Assembly (NCBI GenBank): GCA_900110395.1
Contig: FODP01000004.1
Coordinates: 278,951-342,950, forward strand
Source: Rhodospirillales bacterium URHD0017
Lineage (GTDB): Bacteria; Pseudomonadota; Alphaproteobacteria; Reyranellales; Reyranellaceae
DNA length: 64,000 nucleotides
Reading direction: 5' to 3'
This document shows positions 1-9,424 of this stretch, one piece after another. The notes below the pieces were generated by a model. That model had not been told where the DNA came from. It saw only the letters and a program-made list of their open reading frames with translations, and did no database searches. Made by a program: the position numbers and the translations under genes. Each line of letters opens with the position of its first letter. Position 1 is the first letter of the stretch.

Positions 1-322
1 GGCCAACGTGACCTACAGCCAGGTCGTGACCCTGCTGAACCTGCGCCAGAAGGGCCCGGGCTCCCAGCAGGCGCGTCGCGACCAGATGAACGTCAAGCCC
101 AACAAGACCGACATCGAAGCCGGCCGCTTCACGCTGACGGTCACGGCGGTCGACCTGCCCAACAACACCGTGTCGGTGATCGAAGGCCCGGGCGGCCCGG
201 TGCGGACCTACAAGGCCAACACCATCGCCAAGCAGGACATGCTGAAGAAGATCAAGGTCGGCGACGTCGTGATCGGCCTCACGACGCCGCTCATGGTCAC
301 CGCGATCTCGCCGGTTAATTAG
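1..322 (+). CDS. C-terminal part of a small hypothetical protein (5' truncated by window edge)
   Basis: The reading frame is open from the first complete codon (Ala-Asn-Val-Thr-Tyr) and stops with TAG at 320-322, so the true start lies before the window. A GTG at 8 is only an internal in-frame codon and has no ribosome site before it. About 106 residues are visible. They are beta-strand-like (a VTAVDLPNNTVSVIEGPGG stretch, then KIKVGDVV), a pattern seen in small periplasmic proteins with a VKVGD-type motif near the end. No catalytic motif is visible and I do not recognise the family. It is followed by a dispersed hairpin repeat. Confidence 0.6.
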   Translation, partial: ANVTYSQVVTLLNLRQKGPGSQQARRDQMNVKPNKTDIEAGRFTLTVTAVDLPNNTVSVIEGPGGPVRTYKANTIAKQDMLKKIKVGDVVIGLTTPLMVTAISPVN

Positions 323-350
323 GCTTCCTGAGTCGTTTGTCGTTCATGCT

Positions 351-447
351 CCTCTCCCCCGCTAGGGGGAGAGGTTGGGTGAGGGGGTTACGGACAATCG
401 TTCTTCGAAGCCCCCTCACCTAGCCTCTCCCCCTAGCGGGGGAGAGG
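351..447. repeat. Dispersed inverted repeat, family 1, full-length copy
   Basis: The outer arms 351-374 and 424-447 are exact reverse complements of each other (24 bases, CCTCTCCC...GGGAGAGG, each itself nearly palindromic around CTAG). Inside them GGGTGAGGGGG pairs with CCCCCTCACC, so almost the whole element can fold into one hairpin. Related copies lie at 11858-11881, 11955-12047, 15012-15035 and 27733-27822, always between genes. Confidence 0.9.
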
Positions 448-458
448 GACATGAGCAT

Positions 459-1229
459 TCAAAGTGACAGCGGCGACTCCAGCCGCTCGCTGTACATCAT
501 GTCCCGATGCTCGAGCAGCATCGGGTCGAGCGCGGCCTCGGTCGCCGCGTCGAGCGTCTCCATGGCGGCTCGTGAACCTGCGTCCATTGCGCACTGCGCC
601 TGCGGCAGCGGGCTCAGCAGTGCCATGAAGGTCGCACTGTAGATGTCGACCATCGACAAGGCGTTGCCGACATAGAAACGGCTTCCGGCCGCGCGCTGCG
701 CCTTGAGGCGCGCCGCCAGCATGCCGAGCAGTGCCGTCACCCGCCCACCTGCGGCGCTGCCCGTTTCGGGGCTGTAGCCGTATTTCTTGGCGAGATATGT
801 CGCGACTCGCGGCGCGAACCCGCCGGCATTCTGCAAGCCGGCGTGGATCAACTGCAGGCGCCGCGCCCAGCCGAGGCCGTCCTCGCCGCAGATCTCGTGG
901 GCGAGACCGAAGGCAAGCGCGCGCTCGCCGGCATCCTGAGGCAACAGCGACGGTGTCGGCGCCAGGCGCTCGGCCAGCAGCAGGATCTCGGCCCAGCCGG
1001 GCCGGGGCCGCTCGTCGTCATAGATCGCAACGGGACCGGATCGTTGGCCGGCCCACGCCCGCAGCGGCTCGCTGTCATAGACGAGCCGCACCGCGACCCA
1101 GTCTATGCCCTTGATGTGGAAGATGCCCTTGGCCGCCTCGCCCCAGGGGCTTGGCACGCTGCCGACCACGACCATGCGCAGCCCGCGGCGCGCGATCGCC
1201 TCGTCGATGCTTACATATTCAAACGGCAT
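459..1229 (-). CDS. Glutathione S-transferase-like protein
   Basis: This 256-residue protein has the layout of a GST: a thioredoxin-like N-terminal half (about residues 15-90, with GSVPSPWGEAAKGIF in place of the usual glutathione-contact helix) and an all-helical C-terminal half containing FYVGNALSMVDIYSATF, equivalent to the GST N-capping motif. The start codon directly follows the TAG stop of the DUF427 gene with no gap, which suggests translational coupling. It is the last gene of the leftward run that starts with arsR at 3733. A conventional N-terminal catalytic Ser or Cys is not obvious, so the activity is uncertain. Confidence 0.72.
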   Translation of the reverse strand: MPFEYVSIDEAIARRGLRMVVVGSVPSPWGEAAKGIFHIKGIDWVAVRLVYDSEPLRAWAGQRSGPVAIYDDERPRPGWAEILLLAERLAPTPSLLPQDAGERALAFGLAHEICGEDGLGWARRLQLIHAGLQNAGGFAPRVATYLAKKYGYSPETGSAAGGRVTALLGMLAARLKAQRAAGSRFYVGNALSMVDIYSATFMALLSPLPQAQCAMDAGSRAAMETLDAATEAALDPMLLEHRDMMYSERLESPLSL

Positions 1230-1514
1230 CTAGCGGACGTCGACGTCTTCCCAGAAGCCGATCCAGTGGTCGACCGGCTTCATCTTTTCCTGCGGCGCCT
1301 CGTAGGACCACGCCGCGCGCGGGCTCTTCGCATCGCCTTCGGCGACGTCATAGAACTGCACGCCGTGGGGACATTTCAGATCGTTCTCCGTCTTCGACGT
1401 GCTCTTGAGCAGGTCCATGCGCACCGTGTCGCGCGGGAAGTAGACGTAGCCGCCTACTTCCAGGGTGCGATCGCTCTCGGCGATGGTCTTGCCGCGCCAG
1501 GTTGCCTTCGTCAT
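1230..1514 (-). CDS. DUF427 domain protein
   Basis: This 94-residue protein matches the DUF427 family, small single-domain beta-rich proteins of unknown function. Typical features are the WRGKTIAES opening, GGYVYFPRDTV in the middle and a closing aromatic-rich segment (VDHWIGFWEDV). The ATG at 1514 is preferred over an in-frame upstream codon because the family normally starts just before this WxG segment. It abuts the downstream GST-like gene exactly. Its lysine- and aspartate-rich middle is usual for the family, and no enzymatic residues are known. Confidence 0.82.
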   Translation of the reverse strand: MTKATWRGKTIAESDRTLEVGGYVYFPRDTVRMDLLKSTSKTENDLKCPHGVQFYDVAEGDAKSPRAAWSYEAPQEKMKPVDHWIGFWEDVDVR

Positions 1515-1584
1515 CGGCCGCGTCCTCTGATGGTGAGATTTCCCATCATTAGGTGAGGACGCGGGCCGGGCTTTCAAGCGGAAA

Positions 1585-2205
1585 TCACGCCGCCCGGGCA
1601 GCGATCGGCTCCGGCGCCGTGGCCTGCATGCTCGGCCGGGCGCTCATCTCGCGCATCCAGCGGCCGATGTTGGGCGACGCCTCGCCGATCTCCTTCAGCC
1701 CGGGAACGGCCGGGAAATTGAACGCGATCGGCGCCAGGAACAGGTCGGCCGCGGTCACGCCGTCGCCGACCAGGAAGCGGCTCTCGCCGAGCCGGCGGTC
1801 GAACACCGGTACGACCTCTTTCGCCTTGGCGAGGTACTTGTCGGCCATCTCCTGCGGCACCGGCAGGAAGCCGAAATGGTTGGCGAGGTAGAGCAGCGCC
1901 GAGCGGACCAGGGAATCGCAGACCGCGCTCACATACTGGTCGCACAGGGCGGCCTGCCGCGAATCGGCCGGCCACAGCTTGGGGCCGGGGAAGGTGCGAT
2001 CGAAGTAGCGCAGGATCGCCGTCGATTCGTAGAGTGTGAGATCGCCATGCGTGATCGCCGGGATTTTCTGGAACGGGTTGAGTGCACCCATCTGGCCCGG
2101 GAACATCGGCACCAGCTCGTAGTCGATGCCCTTCTCGTGGCAGGCGAGCCGCACCGTTCGGGTGAAGCTGCTGGGCGGTACGCCGTAGATCTTGATGTCA
2201 GCCAT
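1585..2205 (-). CDS. Glutathione S-transferase family protein
   Basis: This 206-residue protein is of canonical GST length. The N-terminal thioredoxin fold has the SSFTRTVRLACHEKG helix (a Ser near residue 12-13 is a candidate glutathione-activating residue), the cis-Pro segment KIPAITHGD and the glutathione-binding YESTAILRYFD. The C-terminal domain carries FLVGDGVTAADLFLAPI, the N-capping box. It probably conjugates glutathione to electrophiles or reduces them in the cytoplasm. It follows the DUF899 gene by 17 bases, in the same run. The exact substrate cannot be read from sequence. Confidence 0.9.
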   Translation of the reverse strand: MADIKIYGVPPSSFTRTVRLACHEKGIDYELVPMFPGQMGALNPFQKIPAITHGDLTLYESTAILRYFDRTFPGPKLWPADSRQAALCDQYVSAVCDSLVRSALLYLANHFGFLPVPQEMADKYLAKAKEVVPVFDRRLGESRFLVGDGVTAADLFLAPIAFNFPAVPGLKEIGEASPNIGRWMREMSARPSMQATAPEPIAARAA

Positions 2206-2222
2206 AGTCCCCTCCTTCTTCC

Positions 2223-2924
2223 TCAGTACTGGTCGTGACGTCGAACCCAGGCCATCGGCCAGGGCAGCCCGCTCTCGTCCCGCCCCTTCGAGGTGAGATC
2301 GAGCATGTGATAGGTGCCGTTCACCATCTCGAGGCCGCGGCCGTAGGTCGAATAGGTGTGAAAGATCGCCCCGTCGACGCCGCGGCGAAACACGCTGACG
2401 CCCGGCGCTTCCTCGCCGCCGAACGCCGAGGTGCCGAAATTGTAGTTGGACGCGCCCTCGACCCGCTTCGCCGGATCGAACGATACGGCGTAGTCATGGT
2501 TGAAGTCGCTGCCGAGCGACGACACCCAGCGGAACGTCCAGCCCATGCGCTTGCGGTAGGCTTCGATCTGGCTGACCGGCGCGCGCGAGACCGCGACCAA
2601 CGCCGTGTCGCGATGGGCGAGATGGACGTCGACACCGTTGTAGTTGTCCGCCCAGAATGAACAGCTCGGGCAGCCTTCCTTCCAGTCGGGTCCGAGCATG
2701 AAGTGATAGATCACGAGCTGGCCGAGCCCGCCGAACAGATCGCCCAAGTCGAGACGGCCTTCCGGTCCCTCGAAGCTGTAGGCCTTCTCGACGCGCTCCC
2801 AGGGCAGCGCGCGACGCTCGGCGGCGAGCTGGTCGCGCAGACGCGTCAGCTCCTTCTCGCGCGCGAGATGGGTCCGCTGGGCCTTCAGCCATTCCTCGTG
2901 GGAGACGATGCGCGGATCGGACAT
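2223..2924 (-). CDS. DUF899 thioredoxin-like protein
   Basis: This 233-residue protein belongs to the DUF899 family of thioredoxin-fold proteins. Diagnostic segments are SHEEWLKAQRTHLAREKELTR at the N terminus, the central GPDWKEGCPSCSFWADNYNG with a CPSC dithiol motif near residues 85-88, and FNHDYAVSF further on. The CxxC supports a redox role, although the family has no settled function. It sits 13 bases after the SRPBCC gene. Together with the GSTs in the run this suggests a stress or detoxification theme, which is inference. Confidence 0.88.
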   Translation of the reverse strand: MSDPRIVSHEEWLKAQRTHLAREKELTRLRDQLAAERRALPWERVEKAYSFEGPEGRLDLGDLFGGLGQLVIYHFMLGPDWKEGCPSCSFWADNYNGVDVHLAHRDTALVAVSRAPVSQIEAYRKRMGWTFRWVSSLGSDFNHDYAVSFDPAKRVEGASNYNFGTSAFGGEEAPGVSVFRRGVDGAIFHTYSTYGRGLEMVNGTYHMLDLTSKGRDESGLPWPMAWVRRHDQY

Positions 2925-2937
2925 GGCACTCCTCCTC

Positions 2938-3405
2938 TCAGGCGGCGCGGGACAGGAAGGCGTCGAGCTTCTCGAACGATCCGGTCCAGCCCCAGTGATG
3001 ACGCCCAGTGCCGGCGGCGTCGCCGAAGCGGGTCTGGGTGAGCGTGAGCTCCGTGCGCTTGCCGAACGCCCGGAACTGCAGCGTCACCGTCGTCTCGTGC
3101 TCGCGCGGCGTGTCCAGCGAGCCGGTCTCGTGCCAGGCCCAGGTGAAGGACAGCAGCCGCGGCGGGTCGATGGCGAGATACTTGCCGGAGACCGCGCGCG
3201 TGGTGCCGAGCCCCTCGCCTGTCAGCTCCCAGCGGCCGCCGACGCGCAGGTCGAAGCGGCAGTGCGTGTTGGTCATGCCGTGCGGGCCGAACCACTGCAT
3301 GAACTGATCGGGATCGGTCCACGCCGCGAACAGCCGCTCGGGCGTCGCCTCGAACGTGTGGACCATGAGGAGCGTGCGATCGTCAGGAACGGCGCTTGCG
3401 GCCAT
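2938..3405 (-). CDS. SRPBCC (AHSA1-type) domain protein
   Basis: This 155-residue protein has the AHSA1/START-like helix-grip fold: TFEATPERLFAAWTDPDQF at the N terminus, MQWFGPHG, then RVGGRWE and a C-terminal helix containing WGWTGSFEKLDAFL. Such proteins bind hydrophobic ligands in a cavity, and no catalytic residues are implied. The gene overlaps the end of the upstream arsR by 23 bases. arsR-SRPBCC pairs are very common and are generally a regulator with its ligand-binding partner or target. Confidence 0.9.
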   Translation of the reverse strand: MAASAVPDDRTLLMVHTFEATPERLFAAWTDPDQFMQWFGPHGMTNTHCRFDLRVGGRWELTGEGLGTTRAVSGKYLAIDPPRLLSFTWAWHETGSLDTPREHETTVTLQFRAFGKRTELTLTQTRFGDAAGTGRHHWGWTGSFEKLDAFLSRAA

Positions 3406-3733
3406 CGCTCTTCCCCTTCGGTGCTGTGCGTTTGAGGTAGGCCTCGAGCCTGTCGAACTGCTGCTCCCAGAAGCGGCGGTATTCCTCGATCCAGTCGGCG
3501 GCGGCGCGCAGGCCCTCGCCGCGCAGCTCGCAGCGCCGCCACTGCGCCTCGGTATGGCGCTCGATCAGGCCGGCGTCGGTCAGCACCCTGAGATGCCGCG
3601 AGACCGCCGGCAGCGACATGTCGAACGGCTCGGCGATCTCGCCCACCGTGGCCGCGCCCGTGGCCAGCCGGGCCAGGATGGCGCGGCGGGTGGGATCGGC
3701 GAGCGCCGAGAAGATCTGGGAGAGCGTATCCAT
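3383..3733 (-). CDS. ArsR-family transcriptional regulator
   Basis: This 116-residue winged-helix regulator shows the ArsR hallmarks: FSALADPTRRAILARL, a helix-turn-helix containing AVGEIAEPFDMSLPAVSRHLRVL-type sequence (about residues 36-58), and a wing with GLIERHTEAQWRRCEL. It has no metal-binding CxC, so it is the non-metal subtype usually paired with SRPBCC genes. The ATG at 3733 is chosen over the in-frame GTG at 3763 because a perfect palindrome occupies 3733-3754 and would otherwise fall within the coding region. It probably represses its own run of genes. Confidence 0.9.
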   Translation of the reverse strand: MDTLSQIFSALADPTRRAILARLATGAATVGEIAEPFDMSLPAVSRHLRVLTDAGLIERHTEAQWRRCELRGEGLRAAADWIEEYRRFWEQQFDRLEAYLKRTAPKGKSDGRKRRS

Positions 3734-3754
3734 ATTTAACACACTTGTTAAATA
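3733..3754. promoter_or_regulatory. Palindromic operator candidate of the arsR operon
   Basis: TATTTAACA and TGTTAAATA form perfect 9-base arms around the spacer CACT. The site overlaps the first base of the arsR start codon and stands out as AT-rich in GC-rich surroundings. ArsR-type repressors bind such AT-rich palindromes. There is no room for a normal ribosome site, so the transcript may be leaderless. Confidence 0.75.
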
Positions 3755-3850
3755 CAAAATCACCCCGCGTCAAGTCCACTACCGGCGATGTCATTGCCGG
3801 CCGCCGCCCGGCCCCCTATGAAAGCGCCCCGCTTGTACGGAGTTGAGTGA

Positions 3851-4627
3851 ATGGAGCCGATCTACCGCGTCGAAGGCGCGACCGCCGAGACCAGCGCCTT
3901 CGCCGGCGGGCCGTGGGACCCCAGGCTGCAGCACGGAGCGGCGCCCTCCTCGCTGATCTGCTGGGCGGTCGAGCGCCTGCCCTCGCCCGCGCCGATGCGG
4001 GTGGCGCGGCTCACCGTCGACCTGATGCGGCCGGTGCCGGTGGCGCCGCTCACCATCGAGACCGAGCTGCTGCGCGAGGGCCGCAAGATCCAGCTCGTGT
4101 CGGTGCGGCTGCTGGCCTCCGGCACCGAAGTGGTGCGCGCCACCGTGCTGCGCGTGCGGCGGCTGGAGCAGGTGCTGCCCGTCGAGGCGCCGTGGCCGCC
4201 GATCGACATCAAGAGCCCCGAGGACAGCCACGATCCGACGGAGAACGGGCTGTCGCAGACGCCTTTCCTGTCCGGCCTGGAGATGCGGGTGGCCAAGGGC
4301 TCGTTCCGCACGCCCGGCCCGGCGGCGGTGTGGTATCGCGCGACGCGGCCGATCGTCGACGGCGCGCCGCTGTCGCCCTTGATGCGCGCCGCCATTGCCG
4401 CCGACTTCTGCAACGGCACGTCGGCTGTGCTCGACTTCACCAAGTGGACATTCATCAACGGCGATCTCACGCTCAGCCTGGCGCGCGAGCCGATGGGCGA
4501 CTGGGTGCTGCTCGATGCCGAGACCTGGGCGGGGCCCGATTCGATCGGCATCGCCGCGGCGCGGCTCGCCGACCGCGACGGCTATTTCGGCCGCGCCGTG
4601 CAGAGCGTGCTGTTCGAGAAGCGCTGA
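3851..4627 (+). CDS. Acyl-CoA thioesterase-like protein (double hotdog)
   Basis: This 258-residue protein matches the TesB-like double-hotdog thioesterases. The N-terminal hotdog contains GGPWDPRLQHGAAPSSLICWAVE and RLTVDLMRPVP, the C-terminal hotdog DFCNGTSAVLDFTKWTFINGDLT and a closing GYFGRAVQSVLFEKR. Members hydrolyse acyl-CoA thioesters in the cytoplasm, and substrate range cannot be deduced. It is followed 11 bases later by a small ABM-domain gene on the same strand. It is divergent from arsR with about 115 bases between starts. Confidence 0.85.
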   Translation: MEPIYRVEGATAETSAFAGGPWDPRLQHGAAPSSLICWAVERLPSPAPMRVARLTVDLMRPVPVAPLTIETELLREGRKIQLVSVRLLASGTEVVRATVLRVRRLEQVLPVEAPWPPIDIKSPEDSHDPTENGLSQTPFLSGLEMRVAKGSFRTPGPAAVWYRATRPIVDGAPLSPLMRAAIAADFCNGTSAVLDFTKWTFINGDLTLSLAREPMGDWVLLDAETWAGPDSIGIAAARLADRDGYFGRAVQSVLFEKR

Positions 4628-4638
4628 AGGAGGCTGCC

Positions 4639-4950
4639 ATGCTGGTCGTGCTCGCCGAGGCAAGGTTCGATGCCGCGCAGATGGACAAGGTTCGCGCCGT
4701 GGCACGGCCGATGATCGAGGCCTCGCGCGCCGAACCGGGCTGCGGCGGCTACGACTACGCCGTCGACATGCTCGAGCCCGACCTGATGCGCGTGCGCGAG
4801 CTGTGGCGCGACGAGCAGGCGCTGAAGGATCATTTCGCCACGCCGCACATGGCGGCGTTCCTGAAAGGCCTGCGCGAGCTCAGGCCCGTGTCCGTCACCG
4901 TGAAGTGCCACGAGCTCGGCCCCGAGCGGAAGATGCCGAACGCGTCGTAG
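4639..4950 (+). CDS. Antibiotic biosynthesis monooxygenase (ABM) domain protein
   Basis: This 103-residue ferredoxin-like protein has the ABM pattern: an N-terminal strand LVVLAEARF, the helix with MIEASRAEPGCGGYDYAVD, strand VRELWRDEQAL and helix HFATPHMAAFLKGL. The family includes quinol monooxygenases (YgiN-like) and heme-degrading IsdG proteins, and the substrate is unknown here. An AGGAGG ribosome site (4628-4633) is 5 bases before the ATG. It converges with cysS, whose stop is 26 bases away. Confidence 0.87.
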   Translation: MLVVLAEARFDAAQMDKVRAVARPMIEASRAEPGCGGYDYAVDMLEPDLMRVRELWRDEQALKDHFATPHMAAFLKGLRELRPVSVTVKCHELGPERKMPNAS

Positions 4951-4975
4951 CGCAGCCCGGGGTGACCGTCGTGAC

Positions 4976-6307
<1,332 letters not shown>

Positions 6308-6474
6308 GGTCCCTACTCCCCGATCAAGTGTGTACGAAGCCTCAAGCGGCCGCACCCTCTATGAGAGGATGGGGCGAGACTTCAGATACATCGCGCTGAG
6401 ACCGCGCCGGGGAAGAGAAACAGCGACATTACGGTAGTTTATCCGACCCGTTCTTTCTGTGCAAATGCGCGCCC

Positions 6475-7041
6475 ATGGAAGCGTTTTTCGTCTCCACCGC
6501 CATCGTTGCCGTCGCCGAGATCGGCGACAAGACGCAACTTCTCGCCCTTATGCTGGCGGCGCGCTATCGCAAGCCGCTGCCGATCATCCTCGGCATCCTG
6601 TGCGCCACGCTCGCGAACCATGCGATCGCGGCCTGGGTCGGCGCCGAGGTGGCAGCCTGGGTCGGTGCGGAAACGATGCGCTGGATCCTCGGGGCGACCT
6701 TCATCGTCATGGCCGGGTGGTGCCTGATCCCCGACAAGGCCGAAGACGGGCCTCAGGCGGGGCGAAAGGCCGGCGCGTTTCTGGCCACCCTGGTTGCCTT
6801 CTTCATCGTCGAGATCGGCGACAAGACCCAGATCGCCACGGTGGCGCTGGCCGCGCGCTTCCATTCGCTGGTCGCCGTCACCGCCGGCACCACGCTCGGC
6901 ATGCTGCTGGCCAACGCGCCTGTCGTGCTGTTCGGCGACGCCATCGCCAAGCGCCTGCCGCTCAGGATCGTGCGCGTCGTGGCGGCGTTGCTGTTCGTGG
7001 CGTTGGGGCTGGCGGCGATCCTCATTCCCGCTGCCCGCTGA
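6475..7041 (+). CDS. TMEM165/GDT1 family cation transporter (UPF0016)
   Basis: This 188-residue integral membrane protein has about six hydrophobic segments and two copies of the family signature: EIGDKTQ at residues 15-21 and 113-119, at the starts of the two internal repeats. GDT1-family proteins move Mn2+ or Ca2+ against H+ across the membrane, and bacterial members are mostly Mn2+ exporters. The linker between repeats (about residues 88-100) is charged. The 167-base leader between cysS and this gene was checked for a Mn2+ (yybP-ykoY) riboswitch, but I could not establish one. Confidence 0.92.
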   Translation: MEAFFVSTAIVAVAEIGDKTQLLALMLAARYRKPLPIILGILCATLANHAIAAWVGAEVAAWVGAETMRWILGATFIVMAGWCLIPDKAEDGPQAGRKAGAFLATLVAFFIVEIGDKTQIATVALAARFHSLVAVTAGTTLGMLLANAPVVLFGDAIAKRLPLRIVRVVAALLFVALGLAAILIPAAR

Positions 7042-7172
7042 GCCGGGCCGATGCCTTGGCGCGAAACGGACAACGGGATTTGATGCCATGCGGGCCGACT
7101 TGTGGCGATGGGGCGTTGGCGGGTCAAGCGGCCCCGGTTAGGTTCGCAACCGGGGACGGAGGAAACGACGGG

Positions 7173-7889
7173 ATGCGCACCCAGGACATCGAGTACCGGG
7201 CGGACGGCGTTCGCATGGTCGGCCAGTACGTGGTCGACGACGGTTCGAGCGCGCGCCGTCCCGGCGTGCTGGTCATCCACGAAGGTCCAGGCCTTACCGA
7301 GCACACCAGGAAGATCGCCGCGCGGCTGGCCGGCATGGGCTATGCCGCCTTCGCCATGGACTATCACGGCGAGGGCAAGCCGCATCCCAACATGGCCGAG
7401 GTCCGGCCGCAGATCGCCGCCTGGATCGCCAACCCCGCCGGCATCATGGCGCGTGCCACGGCGGCGCTGGACGTGCTCAAGGCGCAGAAGGAAGTCGACA
7501 CGGCGCGAATCGCCGCCGTCGGCTACTGCTTCGGTGGCACGACGGCGCTCGAGCTCGGGCGCGAGGGCTGCGACCTCAAGGCCATCGTCGGCTTCCATTC
7601 CGGCCTGGCGACCTCGCGTCCGCAGGCGGCGAAGAACATCAAGGCCAAGGTGCTGGTCAACATCGGCGCCGAGGACCCCATCATCCCGCCCGAGCAGCGC
7701 ACGGCCTTCGAGGCCGAGATGAAGGCTGCTGGCCTCGACTGGCGCTTGCTGCTTTATGGCGGCGCCGGCCACAGTTTCACCAACCCAGCGGCCGATTCTC
7801 GCGGCATGCAGGGGTTCTACTACCACGAGGCCACCGACCGGCGGTCATGGAGCGCCATGGTCGAACTGTTCAATGAAACGCTGAAATAA
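7173..7889 (+). CDS. Dienelactone hydrolase family protein
   Basis: This 238-residue alpha/beta hydrolase has a cysteine nucleophile elbow, GYCFGG (Cys119), as in dienelactone hydrolases. The remaining triad is consistent with GAEDPIIP (Asp) and GGAGHSFT (His). Family members open lactone rings such as dienelactone from chloroaromatic degradation, although many homologues act on other esters. A GGAGG site at 7158-7162 precedes the ATG. The gene is followed 23 bases later by a Bug-type solute-binding protein, which hints at uptake and hydrolysis of a carboxylated compound. Confidence 0.9.
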   Translation: MRTQDIEYRADGVRMVGQYVVDDGSSARRPGVLVIHEGPGLTEHTRKIAARLAGMGYAAFAMDYHGEGKPHPNMAEVRPQIAAWIANPAGIMARATAALDVLKAQKEVDTARIAAVGYCFGGTTALELGREGCDLKAIVGFHSGLATSRPQAAKNIKAKVLVNIGAEDPIIPPEQRTAFEAEMKAAGLDWRLLLYGGAGHSFTNPAADSRGMQGFYYHEATDRRSWSAMVELFNETLK

Positions 7890-7912
7890 ACGCTTCAGGG
7901 AGGAAACGAGAA

Positions 7913-8887
7913 ATGAGACGTCGCCATCTGTTGGCCGTGGGCGCTGGCGCGCTCGCGGCGCCGTCGCTCGCACGCGCCCAGGACAAGTATCCCGAGCGCA
8001 CCGTGCGGCTGGTCGTGCCGTTCGCGCCGGCCGGCCCGACCGACATCATCGGCCGCATGATCGCCGACAAGATGACCGCCACGCTCGGCCAGACGATGAT
8101 CGTCGAGAACAAGGCCGGCGGCGCGGGCGTCATCGGCGCCAACGAGATCAAGAGCGCAAAGCCCGACGGCTACAGCCTGCTGTTCGCGACGTCGTCGACC
8201 CACGCCATCCTGCCCACGGCGATGACCAAGGTGCCGTACGATCCCATCAAGGACTTCACGCCGATCTCGTCGATCTGCGTCAATCCGCTGGTGCTGGTCG
8301 TCCATCCGTCGATGCCCGACACGGTCCAGGGCCTGGTCGAGCTGATGAAGAAGAATCCCGGCAAATACTCCTACGCGACGTCGGGCACCGGCAGCATCCT
8401 TCATCTCACCTCCGAGTACTTCAAACGCGAGGTCGGCGGCATGGATGTCGTGCACGTGCCCTATCGCGGCTCCGGGCCGGCGATCCAGGACCTGCTTCCC
8501 GGCAACGTCGCGTGGATGTTCGAGACCTTCAGCACCATGCTGCAGCACCACAAGGCCGGGAAGCTGCGCATCCTGGCCTTCGCCCACCAGAAGCGTGCGT
8601 CGATCGCACCGGAAATCCCGACCATGATCGAGGCCGGCGTGCCGGGCTTCGAGGCCTACACCTTCAACCTGTTCCTCGGGCCGGCCGGGACGCCGAAGAA
8701 CGTTGTCGACACGGTCGACCAGGCCACGCGCAAGGTCATGGCCGACCCGGCCACCATCAAGTTCCTGGAAGACATCGCCGCCGTCCCGACGCCGGACACC
8801 ACGCCTCAGCGCACCGCCAAGTTCATCGAGGACGAGCTGGCCAAGTGGGCGCCGATCATCAAGGCGGCGGGGATCAAGCTCGAATAG
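7913..8887 (+). CDS. Bug/TctC-type tripartite tricarboxylate transporter substrate-binding protein
   Basis: This 324-residue periplasmic receptor starts with an arginine-rich, Tat-like or Sec signal (MRRRHLLAVGAGALAAPSLARAQ, cleaved after about residue 23). The Bug signature follows: YPERTVRLVVPFAPAGPTD, then GGAGVIGANEI and PYRGSGPAIQDLLPGNV in the ligand loops. Bug receptors bind carboxylates, amino acids or aromatic acids. No TctA or TctB membrane partner is present nearby, which is common because Bug genes are often orphans. It likely shares transcription with the dienelactone hydrolase. Confidence 0.93.
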   Translation: MRRRHLLAVGAGALAAPSLARAQDKYPERTVRLVVPFAPAGPTDIIGRMIADKMTATLGQTMIVENKAGGAGVIGANEIKSAKPDGYSLLFATSSTHAILPTAMTKVPYDPIKDFTPISSICVNPLVLVVHPSMPDTVQGLVELMKKNPGKYSYATSGTGSILHLTSEYFKREVGGMDVVHVPYRGSGPAIQDLLPGNVAWMFETFSTMLQHHKAGKLRILAFAHQKRASIAPEIPTMIEAGVPGFEAYTFNLFLGPAGTPKNVVDTVDQATRKVMADPATIKFLEDIAAVPTPDTTPQRTAKFIEDELAKWAPIIKAAGIKLE

Positions 8888-8905
8888 TTTTCGGAACTCA
8901 TGGCC

Positions 8906-8975
8906 GGGAGCGCGCCACTCCGTGGCGCTCATGCTTTGTGATCAACAAAGATGCGCCACGGAGTGGCGCGCTCCC
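8906..8975. repeat. Dispersed inverted repeat, family 2, copy A
   Basis: Perfect 23-base arms at 8906-8928 and 8953-8975 (GGGAGCGCGCC...GGCGC and its reverse complement) surround a 24-base loop. A second copy lies at 52136-52214 with the same arms but a largely different loop. It separates the Bug gene from the convergent lipoprotein gene and could act as a bidirectional transcription barrier. Confidence 0.92.
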
Positions 8976-8992
8976 AGCAAAGTCGCTGCCAA

Positions 8993-9412
8993 TCAGCGAT
9001 AGCCCGGCGGCGGCGGTACGTTGCCGGGCGACGGCGTGATCGGCACCTGCTGCGGCATCTGGCTGGGAAGCGGCAGGTTCGACGGGTTGGGCATCGCCGT
9101 GACGTCGCTCGTGGAGGCGACGCGGCCCGGCGCCACGGCGCCCGTGGTGCTGATGTAGTAGCCGGCGACGGCGTTGGAGCTCTCGCCCTCGGTCTTGGCC
9201 GGCACGTCGATCATGCCGAGACGCTCGCCGTCGCGGTTGATGCGGTAGCCCTGGTTGTCCATCTTGTAGTCGGCGTTGTCGACCCGGGTCCCGTCCGGCT
9301 CCGTGCGATACGAAGCCGGCTGTTTCACGTCGACGTAGTCGGGCCGCGGCAGCGGATCACATCCTGCAAGCGCCATCCCCAGCGTTGCACCCATCAACCA
9401 TCTCGCAGCCAT
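8993..9412 (-). CDS. Hypothetical lipoprotein with proline-rich tail
   Basis: This 139-residue protein has a lipoprotein signal with lipobox LAGC (Cys18), so it is probably anchored in the outer membrane or the periplasmic face of the inner membrane. A short segment near residues 45-65 (DYKMDNQGYRINRDGERLG) resembles the C-terminal YRYDGQGNRVDARG-type motif of the next lipoprotein. The last 40 residues are low-complexity and rich in Pro, Gln and Ser. It lies 12 bases after the stop of that second lipoprotein gene, so the pair is likely one operon. The function is unknown. Confidence 0.72.
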   Translation of the reverse strand: MAARWLMGATLGMALAGCDPLPRPDYVDVKQPASYRTEPDGTRVDNADYKMDNQGYRINRDGERLGMIDVPAKTEGESSNAVAGYYISTTGAVAPGRVASTSDVTAMPNPSNLPLPSQMPQQVPITPSPGNVPPPPGYR

Positions 9413-9424
9413 CGCGCCCCCTGT

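Noticed and set aside
351..447. Rho-independent terminator at the first family 1 repeat
   Set aside because: The hairpin is strong but lacks a T-run on either side, and equal copies lie in places where termination is not needed.
459..1229. Long open frames on the plus strand opposite the GST, cysS, P450-reductase and nadE genes
   Set aside because: They are high-GC shadow frames antisense to genes with clear family motifs, lack ribosome sites and have Arg/Ala-rich compositions.
6308..6474. Possible Mn2+ riboswitch (yybP-ykoY) in the leader of the GDT1-type gene
   Set aside because: The context fits and a CTGAGACCGCGCCGG segment caught the eye, but the paired conserved loops of the motif could not be aligned. 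A covariance-model search would decide.
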